Assembly: GCF_014196925.1 (NCBI RefSeq)
Contig: NZ_JACIEN010000011.1
Coordinates: 1-62,694, forward strand
Direction: 5' to 3'
Length of the DNA: 62,694 nt
Origin: Chelatococcus caeni
GTDB lineage: Bacteria; Pseudomonadota; Alphaproteobacteria; Rhizobiales; Beijerinckiaceae
The notes under the pieces were generated by a model. It was not told the DNA's origin and ran no database searches. It saw only the letters and a program-made list of their open reading frames with translations. Position numbers and translations under genes: made by a program. Shown one piece after another: positions 34,440 to 45,046 of the stretch. The stretch's first letter is position 1. Every line of letters starts with the position of its first letter.

Positions 34440-35128
34440 GCCAATACCTTGTGAACTCCGAAAAGGCCGCAAATACGCTGACCATGCTTCGCGTCGAAGC
34501 CGGATTGAAGGCGCGCTTTGGCGATCCGAAGCGGTTCCCCTCCGTAGCGCACGAACTCACGTCGCTGCATGTTCGGGTTCGCGCCAATGCCGAAAGCGTC
34601 GTTGCTCTTGCGAAGGACGCAACCCGAACCGAAGTCGCGAAGCACGCTGCGGCGAAGGAACTGGCGCAACGGACCATCAAAGCTATCGGCGACACGGCCG
34701 AAGCCCTGAAAGCCCGCGCTGCGATCCTGCAAAGCGATGGGCAGGCGAAGGCGGATCACTTCTTCGCACCGCAGCCCGGCTATAGCCATATTGAAAGCGA
34801 AGTCCGCACTTGGCTTCGCGAGCAAGTCAAATCCGAAACCGGATTGGGCAAGGTGCTGTCGCTGGCGAAGGAAGACCAGATACTTGCGTCGGTCATCTAT
34901 CATAGCCCGCACTATTTGACCGGGCTTGCGCCAGACCTTCAAGCCAAACTGCGGCTTGATATGACCGAACACTTCGTTCCCGAAGCCTTTGCCTTGGTGA
35001 ACGAAGGCGTCGAAATCGAAGCCGTCGCCTCGCGCTACGACAAGACCACTCGCGAAATCAACGCCGCGTTCTACACGCCCGCGATTGCGGACCAAGCCAA
35101 CAGTCGCGTCGAATTGGGGGCCGCATGA
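34436..35128 (+). CDS. Hypothetical protein, third gene of the operon
   Basis: A 230-residue, almost fully helical protein starting at GTG 34436 (VSQYLVNSEKAANTLTML). It includes AKHAAAKELAQRTIKAIGDTAEALKARAAIL and IESEVRTWLREQVKSETGLGKVLSLAKEDQILASVIYHSPHYLTGL. No transmembrane segment, no nuclease or ATPase motif that I can see. The gene is the largest of the operon. Function unknown. Confidence 0.65.
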   Translation: MSQYLVNSEKAANTLTMLRVEAGLKARFGDPKRFPSVAHELTSLHVRVRANAESVVALAKDATRTEVAKHAAAKELAQRTIKAIGDTAEALKARAAILQSDGQAKADHFFAPQPGYSHIESEVRTWLREQVKSETGLGKVLSLAKEDQILASVIYHSPHYLTGLAPDLQAKLRLDMTEHFVPEAFALVNEGVEIEAVASRYDKTTREINAAFYTPAIADQANSRVELGAA

Positions 35129-35379
35129 TGCCCCCAATCACACTGACCGACGAAGACGGCAACAGCGTTACCGTGAATGCTGCCCGCATCCGCTTTGTTG
35201 ATCGCGCCACGGAAGGCGGCAGCTTCGTCACGTTCAAGGATGGAAGCGAACGCTTGTTCCGCGAGGAACCCGACGAAGTTTCCCGCCGCATTGACGAAGC
35301 GAATGGCCTTCCCGGCACCATGCCCACACACAACCACGGGCGAACAGTTCCGGCGCACCGTTTGGGATGGAAGGAATGA
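35125..35379 (+). CDS. Hypothetical protein, fourth gene of the operon
   Basis: Eighty-four residues; a compact beta-rich N-terminus (ITLTDEDGNSVTVNAARIRFVDRATEGGSFVTFKDGSERLFREEPDEVSRRI), similar in pattern to small FlbD-like phage proteins, then a His-rich tail (PTHNHGRTVPAHRLGW). ATGATG start at 35125 overlaps the previous stop. A structured region and a strong terminator follow. Confidence 0.62.
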   Translation: MMPPITLTDEDGNSVTVNAARIRFVDRATEGGSFVTFKDGSERLFREEPDEVSRRIDEANGLPGTMPTHNHGRTVPAHRLGWKE

Positions 35380-35385
35380 TTTGAG

Positions 35386-35465
35386 ATTGGCCGGGGCGTT
35401 GTGGTTGGCACTGCCTCGCCCGGCCGATAGCGGCGTGTCGTTCCTGCCCATGATCGGGCACGCCG
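35386..35465 (+). ncRNA. Tandem hairpins in the operon 3' region (possible structured RNA)
   Basis: Hairpin 1: ATTGGCCGGG (35386-35395) pairs with CCCGGCCGAT (35419-35428), 10 bp with one G-T wobble. Hairpin 2: CGGCGTG (35431-35437) pairs with CACGCCG (35459-35465); a competing stem TGCCC/GGGCA (35445-35449/35456-35460) uses the same bases. They lead directly into the terminator at 35472. This may be a 3' UTR structure or a small RNA; no promoter was identified. Confidence 0.35.
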
Positions 35466-35471
35466 TTCCTT

Positions 35472-35503
35472 GCCCGCCAGCCCGCAAAGCTGGCGGGCTT
35501 TTT
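35472..35503 (+). terminator. Intrinsic terminator of the four-gene operon
   Basis: Perfect 10-bp stem GCCCGCCAGC (35472-35481) / GCTGGCGGGC (35489-35498), 7-base loop, followed by TTTTT (35499-35503). One of the clearest rho-independent terminators in the window. It also faces the convergent gene ending at 35556. Confidence 0.88.
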
Positions 35504-35555
35504 ATGCTCGAATACGCCGAAGGGGCGTTCCCCGCATTTTCAGGTCGGATGATTG

Positions 35556-36071
35556 TTAAGGCATGGCCGCTGCAATTTCGGCAGTTACGTCACGGACGCC
35601 GGGGGCGTTCCAAACGTCATCCCGCAGCATGAACTTGTTGCTGTTGGTATGAGCTATGAAGGTGGATCGTTCGATCACGAATGCAATCGGGATCAACGCC
35701 GCCTTCATCACGTTGAAGTCGTCATCGAAAAGAACGCCCGCCAGCACGTCGAAGTGTCCGCCGTTTATGTCACGAATCGCGGAAAGCTGGCGGGACTTGT
35801 TGCGCCGATGAATGCGCCGTCCCTTGATTTGATACCGCGTGCCATCCGCCCCGGTTGCATCGTATCCACGTTCGGAGTTTGGCGCTTGCTGCCATCCGAA
35901 GGCGTGGCAAAACAGATATTCGGCAAGGTCGCCAGTCGGATTATTGGCGCTGCGCACAACGCCCCTGTCGCGTAGTTCCTCGCCAATCTGCGCATGAAGG
36001 ACCAGAAGTTCGGCGACCGATAGAGCTTTGACACGATCCGTAGGGCTGTCCAAATTTTGCGTAGGGTTCAT
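35556..36071 (-). CDS. DUF6998-like protein with PD-(D/E)XK-type nuclease pattern
   Basis: A 171-residue protein. GDLAEYLFCHAFGW (Glu51), ERGYDATGADGTRYQIKGRR (Asp71, Gln81-x-Lys83) form the E...D...QXK arrangement of restriction-endonuclease-like folds, as in DUF6998 proteins. The rest (FDVLAGVLFDDDFNVMKAALIPIAFV) fits the core beta-sheet. It is the last gene before the tRNA, on the opposite strand to the operon, a typical cargo position. Whether it is a defence nuclease or a DNA-processing enzyme is open. Confidence 0.65.
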   Translation of the reverse strand: MNPTQNLDSPTDRVKALSVAELLVLHAQIGEELRDRGVVRSANNPTGDLAEYLFCHAFGWQQAPNSERGYDATGADGTRYQIKGRRIHRRNKSRQLSAIRDINGGHFDVLAGVLFDDDFNVMKAALIPIAFVIERSTFIAHTNSNKFMLRDDVWNAPGVRDVTAEIAAAMP

Positions 36072-36299
36072 CGCGTGTCGTTAAGCCCGCTATCTTGTTC
36101 AGCCCGCACTTTCGGCGAAGGATACAGGCTTCATGCGCCCCTTGCGAGCCATTCCCGTCGTTCACGCCCGCGTGATCGCACCGGCTGCGTGAGCCGCCAA
36201 GTGTGGGCAAAAAGCCCCGATCCTACCGCCCGATTTGCTGTAGTAGATCGTTAGTAGCTTTCTCAAAATTCGAAAAAACTAAATAAAATCAATGTGCAA

Positions 36300-36314
36300 T
36301 GGCGGAGAGGGAGG
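36300..36314. repeat. attR: right direct repeat within tRNA-Ser
   Basis: TGGCGGAGAGGGAGG, the antisense of the tRNA-Ser 3' end, identical to 28390-28404. The 228 bp to its left (36072-36299) hold no gene and are AT-rich near the repeat. Confidence 0.85.
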
Positions 36315-36389
36315 GATTCGAACCCCCGATAGACTTGCGCCTATGCCGCATTTCGAGTGCGGTGCATTCAACCACTCTGCCACCTCTCC
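36300..36389 (-). tRNA. tRNA-Ser (anticodon CGA)
   Basis: A 90-nt tRNA with long variable arm. Acceptor stem GGAGAGG (5' end at 36389) pairs with CCTCTCC, discriminator G, encoded CCA at 36302-36300. Anticodon stem CCGCA/TGCGG closes the loop CTCGAAA, so the anticodon is CGA, reading UCG. The T arm has GGTTCGAATCC. Its 3' end is the insertion site of the island to the left. It remains intact after insertion. Confidence 0.96.
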
Positions 36390-36549
36390 TTGATGGCGGG
36401 CCGTTCATATACGCGCAACCGGGCGAAGATCAAGCCGTCCCTGTGAATAAAGATCCCTGCGGCCCGTTTTAGGCCGGCGGCGCCGGAATTCGTGACAGGA
36501 GCCGGCGCCCGCGGCATGGTGACCGCCCGACCATCGAGGGTTTCTTCCC

Positions 36550-37011
36550 GTGCCCGATTCCATCCGCATCCGCCCCGTCACGGCGGACGATTACGACCGG
36601 TGGCGTCCCCTGTGGGACGGTTACAACGCCTTCTACGGACGTTCCGGCGAGACCGCCCTCGCGCCCGAGGTCACGCGCACCACGTGGATGCGCTTCTTCG
36701 ATGCCTATGAGCCGGTGCACGCCATCGTCGCCGAAGACGGCGGGCGGCTCCTCGGGCTCGCCCATTATCTCTTCCATCGCAGCACGACGGCGATCGCGCC
36801 GAGCTGCTATCTGCAGGACCTGTTCACGGATGCGGCGGCGCGCGGCAAGGGGGTGGGCCGCGCCCTCATCGCGAGTGTCTATGAGTGCGCCCGCCAGGCC
36901 GGCGCGCCGCGCGTCTATTGGCAGACCCACGAGACGAACACGACCGCGATGCAACTCTACGACAGGATCGCGGAACGCTCCGGGTTCCTCGTCTACCGCA
37001 AGCTGTTCTGA
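36550..37011 (+). CDS. GNAT-family N-acetyltransferase
   Basis: A 153-residue acetyltransferase of unknown substrate. The acetyl-CoA loop is LQDLFTDAAARGKGVGRALIASVYECAR; the final strand and helix are VYWQTHETNTTAMQLYDRI. GTG start at 36550. First gene of the host side to the right of tRNA-Ser; GC-rich codon use resumes here. Confidence 0.88.
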   Translation: MPDSIRIRPVTADDYDRWRPLWDGYNAFYGRSGETALAPEVTRTTWMRFFDAYEPVHAIVAEDGGRLLGLAHYLFHRSTTAIAPSCYLQDLFTDAAARGKGVGRALIASVYECARQAGAPRVYWQTHETNTTAMQLYDRIAERSGFLVYRKLF

Positions 37012-37058
37012 AGCGCTCCGCCCCGCCCCGAAAATATGCCGCCGGGCGGCCGTTTTCG

Positions 37059-37087
37059 TTGACAGATGCGGCCCTGGCATGTATCGA
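37059..37087 (+). promoter_or_regulatory. Candidate promoter of rplU-rpmA
   Basis: TTGACA (37059-37064), 17-base spacer, TATCGA (37082-37087), in the 258-bp leader of rplU. The -35 box is ideal; the -10 box matches only in its first half, as often in alphaproteobacteria. Confidence 0.4.
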
Positions 37088-37269
37088 AACGCTCTGGCGC
37101 GGCAGGTCCGCGCTTTTTCGAGTCGCGCGCCTCTCTTTCGGTGTCGCCCTTCGCACGACGAAGCGGCGGCGGTCGTGACGGGGCGTGCGTAACAAGCCGG
37201 AACAGGCTGACAAGAAGCCGGCCGGGCGGTTTTCCGCCGAGAGCCGGGAGACGAACACGAGGACAAAAG

Positions 37270-37923
37270 ATGTTCGCAGTCATCAAGACCGGCGGCAAGC
37301 AGTACAAGGTTGCCGCCAACGACGTGATCAAGATCGACAGGCTCGTCGCCGAGGCGGGCGATGTCGTGACCTTCGACAGTGTGCTGATGCTCGTCGACGG
37401 TGACAAGGTGGAAGTGGGTGCGCCGTCGGTTGCCGGTGCCCTCGTCGCGGGCGAGCTCGTCGAGCAGGCGCGCGGCCCCAAGGTCATCGCCTTCAAGAAG
37501 CGTCGCCGCCAGAATTCGAAGCGCAAGCGCGGCTACCGGCACGACCTGTCGGTCGTGCGCATCACCGAGATTCTGACCGGCGGCGCCAAGCCGTCGGGCA
37601 AGAAGGCCGCCGCCAAGCCGGCGAAGGCCGCCAAGGAAACCGCTGCCCCGGCCGCCGCCGAGGCGCGCGACAGCAGCAACCTCTCGCTGATCGCGGGCGT
37701 CGGCCCGACGATCGAGAAGAAGCTGCGCGCCGCCGGCGTCACCTCCTGGGAGCAGATCGCCGCCTGGAGCGAGGCGGACGTCGCGAAGTACGACGAAGAG
37801 CTCAACCTGCGCGGCCGCATCGCGCGCGACGAGTGGATCGAGCAGGCGAAGGAGCTCCTCGCCGGCAAGCCCCCGCGCGCCAAGGTCGATCAGGCCGAGC
37901 TGAAGTCGGGTGAGGATCTCTGA
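37270..37923 (+). CDS. rplU: Ribosomal protein bL21 with C-terminal helix-hairpin-helix extension
   Basis: Large-subunit protein L21, which binds 23S rRNA. The canonical L21 part covers about 1-103 ([18 protein letters not shown], then [22 protein letters not shown]). A lysine/alanine linker and a 90-residue helix-hairpin-helix domain ([30 protein letters not shown]) follow, giving 217 residues instead of about 103. This extension is common in alphaproteobacteria. Operon with rpmA, 52 bp downstream. Confidence 0.95.
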   Translation: MFAVIKTGGKQYKVAANDVIKIDRLVAEAGDVVTFDSVLMLVDGDKVEVGAPSVAGALVAGELVEQARGPKVIAFKKRRRQNSKRKRGYRHDLSVVRITEILTGGAKPSGKKAAAKPAKAAKETAAPAAAEARDSSNLSLIAGVGPTIEKKLRAAGVTSWEQIAAWSEADVAKYDEELNLRGRIARDEWIEQAKELLAGKPPRAKVDQAELKSGEDL

Positions 37924-37975
37924 GGCGCGGCGCGGCAACGCTGCCACCCTCTGACAGTATTCGGGAGTAACGAAC

Positions 37976-38242
37976 ATGGCACACAAAAAGGCAGGCGGCT
38001 CTTCGCGTAACGGCCGCGATTCCGACGGCCGCCGTCTCGGCGTGAAGAAGTTCGGCGGTCAGTCCGTCGTTGCCGGCAACATCATCGTGCGCCAACGCGG
38101 CACGCGCGTCCACCCGGGCGTGAACGTCGGCATGGGCAAGGACCATACCCTCTTTGCGCTCACGGAAGGTCGCGTGGCTTTCGGCACGAAACTCGGCCGA
38201 GCTTACGTGTCGGTTGTACCCGCCATCGAGGCGGCAGAGTAA
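37976..38242 (+). CDS. rpmA: Ribosomal protein bL27
   Basis: L27 contacts the peptidyl-transferase centre through its N-terminus. The 88-residue protein begins [29 protein letters not shown]; the mature end starts directly, with no N-terminal prosequence. Standard pair with rplU. Confidence 0.97.
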   Translation: MAHKKAGGSSRNGRDSDGRRLGVKKFGGQSVVAGNIIVRQRGTRVHPGVNVGMGKDHTLFALTEGRVAFGTKLGRAYVSVVPAIEAAE

Positions 38243-38332
38243 ACGGCGGCAGCTGAGACGAAGGAGCTACCGCCGGCATCCCACGAACCGGCGGATCGAA
38301 GCTCCAGATGAATGCTTCCGATCCATGCGACA

Positions 38333-38360
38333 GGGGAGATGGGATGCCATCTCCCCTTCG
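38333..38360 (+). terminator. Terminator after rpmA
   Basis: Perfect 10-bp stem GGGGAGATGG (38333-38342) / CCATCTCCCC (38347-38356) with a 4-base loop and a T-biased tail (TTCGTCGTTT). Separates rplU-rpmA from the acetyltransferases. Confidence 0.75.
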
Positions 38361-38417
38361 TCGTTTCTGGCACCGGCCGCGGGAGGCGGCACGGGCCACA
38401 AGGATCGGAGCGAGACT

Positions 38418-39098
38418 ATGTTTACCCGCGAGATCATCGACGACGCCTTCGTGATCGAGACCGCCCGGCTCGAGCTGCGCTGGCCGCGTCTCGCCGACGC
38501 CCGAGCTGTCGAGCGCCTCGCGGGTGACAAAGCCGTCGCGGAGATGACGGCGCAAATCCCCCATCCCTATCCGCCCGGCACGGCCGAAGGCTTCATCTAC
38601 GAGGCCCGTCGCGCCAATGCCGACGGCAAGGCGCTGACGCTCGCCCTCGCGCCGCGCGGCAGGAGATGCGAGCTGATGGGCGCCATCAGCCTGCGCCGGT
38701 CGGCTGCCGGCGAGCCGGAAATCGGCTACTGGCTGGGCACGCCCTTCTGGGGCTGCGGCTTCGCCACGGAGGCGGTCAGGGCGCTCGTCGACACGGCCTT
38801 CACGCACAGCGAGGCACGCGCCATCGTCGCGAGCGTGCGCGTCGTCAACCCGGCCTCGCGGCGGGTCCTCGAGAAGTGCGGCTTCCACGCCGACGGGGCG
38901 GGCCTGCTGCCGTTCCCCGCGCGCGGCGGCGTGTTCCCGGTCGACCACCTCAGGCTCGAGCGGCGCATCTGGGAGAGCCTCAAGGGCTGGACCAACCCGC
39001 TTTTCGTCGGCCTTGCTGTGCGCGAGCGCACAGCTGATGCAGCCTGCCTCGTGTCAGGTGCAGAACCTTCCCCCGCCCTGTCCGGAGGAGAGCCATGA
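38418..39098 (+). CDS. GNAT-family N-acetyltransferase (RimJ/RimL-like)
   Basis: A 226-residue protein of the RimJ/RimL-like group (Acetyltransf_3): IETARLELRWPRLADARAVERLA, then EIGYWLGTPFWGCGFATEAVRALVDTAF and NPASRRVLEKCGFHADG. ATG 38418. Substrate unknown. Its stop overlaps the start of a second GNAT gene (ATGA). Such a pair between rpmA and obgE is typical of Hyphomicrobiales. Confidence 0.9.
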   Translation: MFTREIIDDAFVIETARLELRWPRLADARAVERLAGDKAVAEMTAQIPHPYPPGTAEGFIYEARRANADGKALTLALAPRGRRCELMGAISLRRSAAGEPEIGYWLGTPFWGCGFATEAVRALVDTAFTHSEARAIVASVRVVNPASRRVLEKCGFHADGAGLLPFPARGGVFPVDHLRLERRIWESLKGWTNPLFVGLAVRERTADAACLVSGAEPSPALSGGEP

Positions 39099-39637
39099 TG
39101 CCGGATACGCTCAGTACCGAACGCCTGTCCCTGCGGGTCCCGCGCCGCGAAGACGTGCCGGCCCTGCACCGGCAGATGACCTGGCCGGTCGTGCGCTGGC
39201 TGTCGCAGGTGCCATGGCCGGTGTCTGCGGACGACATCGCCGCCCACATCGAAAAGAGCGCCGAGGACCGGGCCGCCGGCCGCGCCGCGCTCTACACGGT
39301 GACGAAGGCGGACGAGCCGATCGGGCTCGTCGGCATCGCCCCGCGCAACGGCGCCATGAACCTCGGCTACTGGCTGGGGGAGGAGCATTGGGGCCAGGGC
39401 CTGATGCCGGAAGCGGCGGGCGCCGTGGTGGACGCCTATTTCGCCGACAGCCGGGCGGTGCACATCTCCTCCGGCCTGTTCGCCGGCAACGAGGCCTCGC
39501 TCAAGGTGCAGCAGAAGCTCGGCTTCGTCGTCGTCGGCGAAGGGCTGATGCCCGCCAGGGCGCACGGCCGGATGCTGCCGCACTACGACACCATCCTCGG
39601 CCGGGCCCGCTGGACCGGTCAGCAGATGGCGGCGTGA
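39095..39637 (+). CDS. GNAT-family N-acetyltransferase (RimJ/RimL-like)
   Basis: Second acetyltransferase of the pair, 180 residues: LSTERLSLRVPRREDVPALHRQM, MNLGYWLGEEHWGQGLMPEAAGAVVDAYF and NEASLKVQQKLGFVVVGEG. Starts at ATGATG 39095, overlapping the previous stop. Same fold and order as its neighbour, probably an old duplication. Confidence 0.9.
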   Translation: MMPDTLSTERLSLRVPRREDVPALHRQMTWPVVRWLSQVPWPVSADDIAAHIEKSAEDRAAGRAALYTVTKADEPIGLVGIAPRNGAMNLGYWLGEEHWGQGLMPEAAGAVVDAYFADSRAVHISSGLFAGNEASLKVQQKLGFVVVGEGLMPARAHGRMLPHYDTILGRARWTGQQMAA

Positions 39638-39717
39638 GCGCGAAAGACGCGGCTTCACCCATCGATGCCTGCCCGCGGCGACGCGCATGCGTTGCCGCGG
39701 GCGTTCGTCTCCTGTAG

Positions 39718-41981
<2,264 letters not shown>

Positions 41982-41993
41982 GATGGACGAAAG

Positions 41994-42039
41994 CTGCGCC
42001 CTGCCCTCCTCCGCAAGAGGGAGGGAATGAGGGGCGCAG
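41994..42039. repeat. REP-like palindrome between proB and proA
   Basis: CTGCGCC (41994-42000) and GGCGCAG (42033-42039) flank an inner CCCTCCTC/GAGGGAGGG stem with loop CGCAA. It is one of the small GC-rich palindromes that recur in this genome and may also terminate proB transcripts. Confidence 0.55.
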
Positions 42040-42090
42040 GTTTCGGGTGTTTGGCCGACGGCCGGCCGCTATGATGGCCGGCGAACGGGA

Positions 42091-43392
42091 ATGGGGACGA
42101 TGAGCGAGAGCCTCAAGGTGATCAGCGGCAGCGACGATATCGCCGCACTCATGCACGACATCGGACGCCGGGCGCGCATAGCGGCCCGTGCCCTCGCCAT
42201 CGCCCCAGAGGAGACGAAGACCCGCGCCCTCAACGAGGCCGCAGCGGCCCTGCGCGCCGACAAGGCCGCGATCCTCGCCGCCAATGCCGAGGACGTGGCG
42301 GAGGCGCGCCGCAACGGCCAGGCGGCCTCCTACATCGACAGGCTCGCCCTGGACGAAGGCCGTGTCGAGGCCATCGCCGCGGCGGTGGAGGCCGTGGCCG
42401 CCCTGCCCGACCCGGTCGGGCGCACGCTCGCCACCTTCACGCGGCCGAACGGCCTCGTCATCGAGCGTGTGGCGACGCCCCTCGGCGTCGTCGGCGTCAT
42501 CTTCGAGAGCCGGCCGAATGTGACCGCCGATGCCGGGGCGCTGTGCCTCAAGGCGGGCAATGCCGCGATCCTGCGCACCGGCTCCGACAGCTTCCGCTCG
42601 GCCTCGGCCATCGCCGCCGCCATGGCCCGCGGCATCGCCGCGGCCGGCCTGCCGGCGGAGGCCGTGCAGCTCGTGCCGACGCGCGAGCGCGAGGCCGTGG
42701 GCCTCATGCTCGGCGGCCTCGGCGGCAATATCGACGTTATCGTGCCGCGCGGCGGCAAGAGCCTCGTCGCGCGCGTGCAGGCCGAGGCGCGCGTGCCGGT
42801 CTTCGCCCATCTCGACGGCATCTGCCACGTCTATGTCCATGCCGCGGCCGACCTCGCCATGGCGAAGACCATCGTGCTCAATGCCAAGATGCGGCGCACC
42901 GGCATCTGCGGGGCGGCCGAGACGCTGCTCGTCGACCGCGCCTGCGCGGCGACGCATCTCGCGCCCCTCGTCACCATGCTCCTCGACGCCGGCTGCGCCG
43001 TGCGGGGCGACGCGGCGACGCAGGCGGTCGATGCGCGCGTCACGCCCGCGAGCGAGGAGGACTGGCGCACGGAATATCTCGACGCCATCATCGCCGTGCG
43101 CGTGGTGGACGGGCTCGACGACGCCATGGCCCATATCGACACCTATGGCTCGCATCACACGGAATCGATCCTCACCGAGGATGCGGCGGCTGCCGCGCGC
43201 TTCCTCGCCGAGGTCGATTCCGCCATCGTCATGCACAATGCCTCGACGCAATTCGCCGACGGCGGCGAATTCGGCTTCGGCGCCGAGATCGGCATCGCCA
43301 CCGGGCGCATGCATGCCCGCGGCCCCGTCGGCGTCGAGCAGCTGACCTCCTTCAACTATCGCGTGCACGGCAGCGGACAGACCCGGCCTTGA
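42091..43392 (+). CDS. proA: Gamma-glutamyl phosphate reductase
   Basis: Second step of proline synthesis, NADPH-dependent reduction to glutamate semialdehyde. ALDH-like fold of 433 residues with [32 protein letters not shown] and the catalytic Cys in [14 protein letters not shown]. Two in-frame starts, 42091 and 42100 (MSESLKV); GGGG favours the latter, and the difference is three residues. Its stop shares a base with the nadD start (TGATG). Confidence 0.95.
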   Translation: MGTMSESLKVISGSDDIAALMHDIGRRARIAARALAIAPEETKTRALNEAAAALRADKAAILAANAEDVAEARRNGQAASYIDRLALDEGRVEAIAAAVEAVAALPDPVGRTLATFTRPNGLVIERVATPLGVVGVIFESRPNVTADAGALCLKAGNAAILRTGSDSFRSASAIAAAMARGIAAAGLPAEAVQLVPTREREAVGLMLGGLGGNIDVIVPRGGKSLVARVQAEARVPVFAHLDGICHVYVHAAADLAMAKTIVLNAKMRRTGICGAAETLLVDRACAATHLAPLVTMLLDAGCAVRGDAATQAVDARVTPASEEDWRTEYLDAIIAVRVVDGLDDAMAHIDTYGSHHTESILTEDAAAAARFLAEVDSAIVMHNASTQFADGGEFGFGAEIGIATGRMHARGPVGVEQLTSFNYRVHGSGQTRP

Positions 43393-44039
43393 TGCCCGAC
43401 CAGCGCTTCGCCGGGCCGCCCCCGCTGCCCCGTCACGGGCCGGGCATGCGCATCGGCCTCTTCGGCGGCACGTTCAACCCGCCGCATGCAGGACACCGGC
43501 TGGCGAGCCTGACGGCGCTCAAGCGGCTCGGCCTCGACCGGGTGTGGTGGATCGTCACGCCCGGCAATCCGCTGAAGGACAACGCCGCCCTGCCGCCGCT
43601 CGCCGAGCGCATCGCGGCGGCGCGCCGCATCGCCGACCACCCGCGCATCGATGTCACCGGCTTCGAGGCGGGCATCGGCACGCGCTACACCTACGACACC
43701 CTTGCCTATCTGGTGCGCCGCTGCCCCGGCACCCGCTTCGTCTGGCTGATGGGGGCGGACAATCTCGCCGGCTTCCATCGCTGGCAGCACTGGCGCGACA
43801 TCGCGGCGCTCGTCCCCATCGCAGTGGTGGACCGGCCGGGCGCGACGCTGAAGGCCTGCCGCGCGCGGGCGGCGATGGCGCTCGCGCCCTTCCGCCTGCC
43901 CGAGCACAGGGCGGCCGCGCTTATGCAGCGCGAGCCCCCCGCCTGGGTCTTCCTGCACGGGCCGCGCTCGCCGCTGTCCTCGACCTTCTTGCGCGCGCAG
44001 ACGGGCCGCACCGGGCCGGCGGCTGCGCAGCGGCGTTGA
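43392..44039 (+). CDS. nadD: Nicotinate-nucleotide adenylyltransferase
   Basis: Makes deamido-NAD from NaMN and ATP. The nucleotidyltransferase signature is GLFGGTFNPPHAGHRLA, with WWIVTPGNPLK and the ISSTxxR-like SPLSSTFLRAQ near the end. 215 residues with an 18-residue N-terminal extension before MRIGLFGG, an internal Met that could be the real start. Coupled to proA. Confidence 0.94.
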   Translation: MPDQRFAGPPPLPRHGPGMRIGLFGGTFNPPHAGHRLASLTALKRLGLDRVWWIVTPGNPLKDNAALPPLAERIAAARRIADHPRIDVTGFEAGIGTRYTYDTLAYLVRRCPGTRFVWLMGADNLAGFHRWQHWRDIAALVPIAVVDRPGATLKACRARAAMALAPFRLPEHRAAALMQREPPAWVFLHGPRSPLSSTFLRAQTGRTGPAAAQRR

Positions 44040-44121
44040 AGCGCGAGCCAATGACGATTATCTTAAGAAACGTGGCGCCCGGTTTGCGCCATTCATTGAA
44101 GAGGATCAGGCACTGAATCTC

Positions 44122-44541
44122 ATGCCCCATGGTGAGGCGGAACATACTTCCCCTCCCCCGGCGGTCGGCTCATCGGCCCCAACTGCCGCGGAAAGGCACG
44201 ACGGCGACCTCGTGGCGCTCGCCCGTCATTGTCTCGAGGAAATGAAAGCCGAGGAGACGGTCGAAATCGACCTCGCCGGCAAAACCTCGATCGCCGATAC
44301 GATGATCATCACCTCCGGCCGCTCGCATCGCCATGTCGGCGCCATCGCCGACAGGCTGCAGGAGGCCCTGAAGGCGGCAGGCACCGGCCCCTTGCGGGTC
44401 GAGGGCGTGCCGGCTTGCGACTGGGTGCTGATCGACGCCGGCGATCTGATCGTTCACGTGTTCAGGCCCGAGGTGCGCGGCTTCTACAACCTCGAGAAGA
44501 TGTGGGGCGCCGACCGGCCGCACGAGCGTATCGCCGGCTGA
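44122..44541 (+). CDS. rsfS: Ribosomal silencing factor RsfS
   Basis: Binds L14 and blocks subunit joining in starvation. 139 residues: a short low-complexity N-terminus, then ALARHCLEEMKAEETVEIDLAGKTSIADTMIITSGRSHRHVGAIADRL and WVLIDAGDLIVHVFRPEVRGFYNLEKMW, the complete RsfS fold. Eight bp upstream of rlmH, as in most proteobacteria. Confidence 0.95.
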   Translation: MPHGEAEHTSPPPAVGSSAPTAAERHDGDLVALARHCLEEMKAEETVEIDLAGKTSIADTMIITSGRSHRHVGAIADRLQEALKAAGTGPLRVEGVPACDWVLIDAGDLIVHVFRPEVRGFYNLEKMWGADRPHERIAG

Positions 44542-44548
44542 GCGTCCC

Positions 44549-45028
44549 ATGCGTCTCGCGATCGCGGCCGTCGGCCGTCTGAAGGCCGGGCCGGAGCGGG
44601 CGCTGATCGAGCGCTACCAGGAGCGCATCGCAGCGGGCGCGCGTGCGCTCGGCTTTTCTGCGCTCGACGTGGCCGAAGTGCCGGAAAGCCGCGCCCGCCG
44701 CGAGGAGGACCGGCGCCGGGAGGAAGGCGTTGCGCTGCTGCAGCGCATCGGCGACAGCATGGCCGTCGCCTTCGACGAGCGCGGCAAGACCCTCGACAGC
44801 CAGGGTTTCGCGCGGACGCTCGCCGGCTGGCGCGACGAGGGCGCGGCGTCTCTCGCCTTCGTGATCGGGGGCGCTGACGGCCTCGCGCCCGAGGTGCGGG
44901 AGCGGGCGCGCCTCGTCCTCTCCTTCGGCGCCATGACCCTGCCGCACCAGTTGGTACGCGTGCTTGTTGCAGAACAGCTCTACCGCGCTATGACCATCCT
45001 TGCCGGTCATCCCTATCATCGTGAATGA
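44549..45028 (+). CDS. rlmH: 23S rRNA pseudouridine-1915 N3-methyltransferase
   Basis: SPOUT-family methylase acting on helix 69 of assembled ribosomes. 159 residues ending in the knot: FVIGGADGLAPEVRERARLVLSFGAMTLPHQLVRVLVAEQLYRAMTILAGHPYHRE. The N-terminus MRLAIAAVGRLK is canonical. Confidence 0.96.
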   Translation: MRLAIAAVGRLKAGPERALIERYQERIAAGARALGFSALDVAEVPESRARREEDRRREEGVALLQRIGDSMAVAFDERGKTLDSQGFARTLAGWRDEGAASLAFVIGGADGLAPEVRERARLVLSFGAMTLPHQLVRVLVAEQLYRAMTILAGHPYHRE

Positions 45029-45046
45029 CCGGCTGCCGGAGGAAGG

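Larger units (their letters stand above)
28390..36314. mobile_element. 7.9-kb genomic island inserted at tRNA-Ser(CGA)
   Basis: Delimited by direct repeats TGGCGGAGAGGGAGG at 28390-28404 and 36300-36314; the right copy is the 3' end of the tRNA-Ser gene. Inside are a P4-type integrase, an AlpA-like protein, a RepA-type helicase with a repeat cluster, several unknown genes and two minus-strand genes. Base composition and codon choice differ by eye from both flanks (lower GC, frequent GAA). There are no conjugation, capsid or tail genes that I recognise, so it may be a satellite-like or plasmid-like integrative element needing a helper. Confidence 0.85.
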
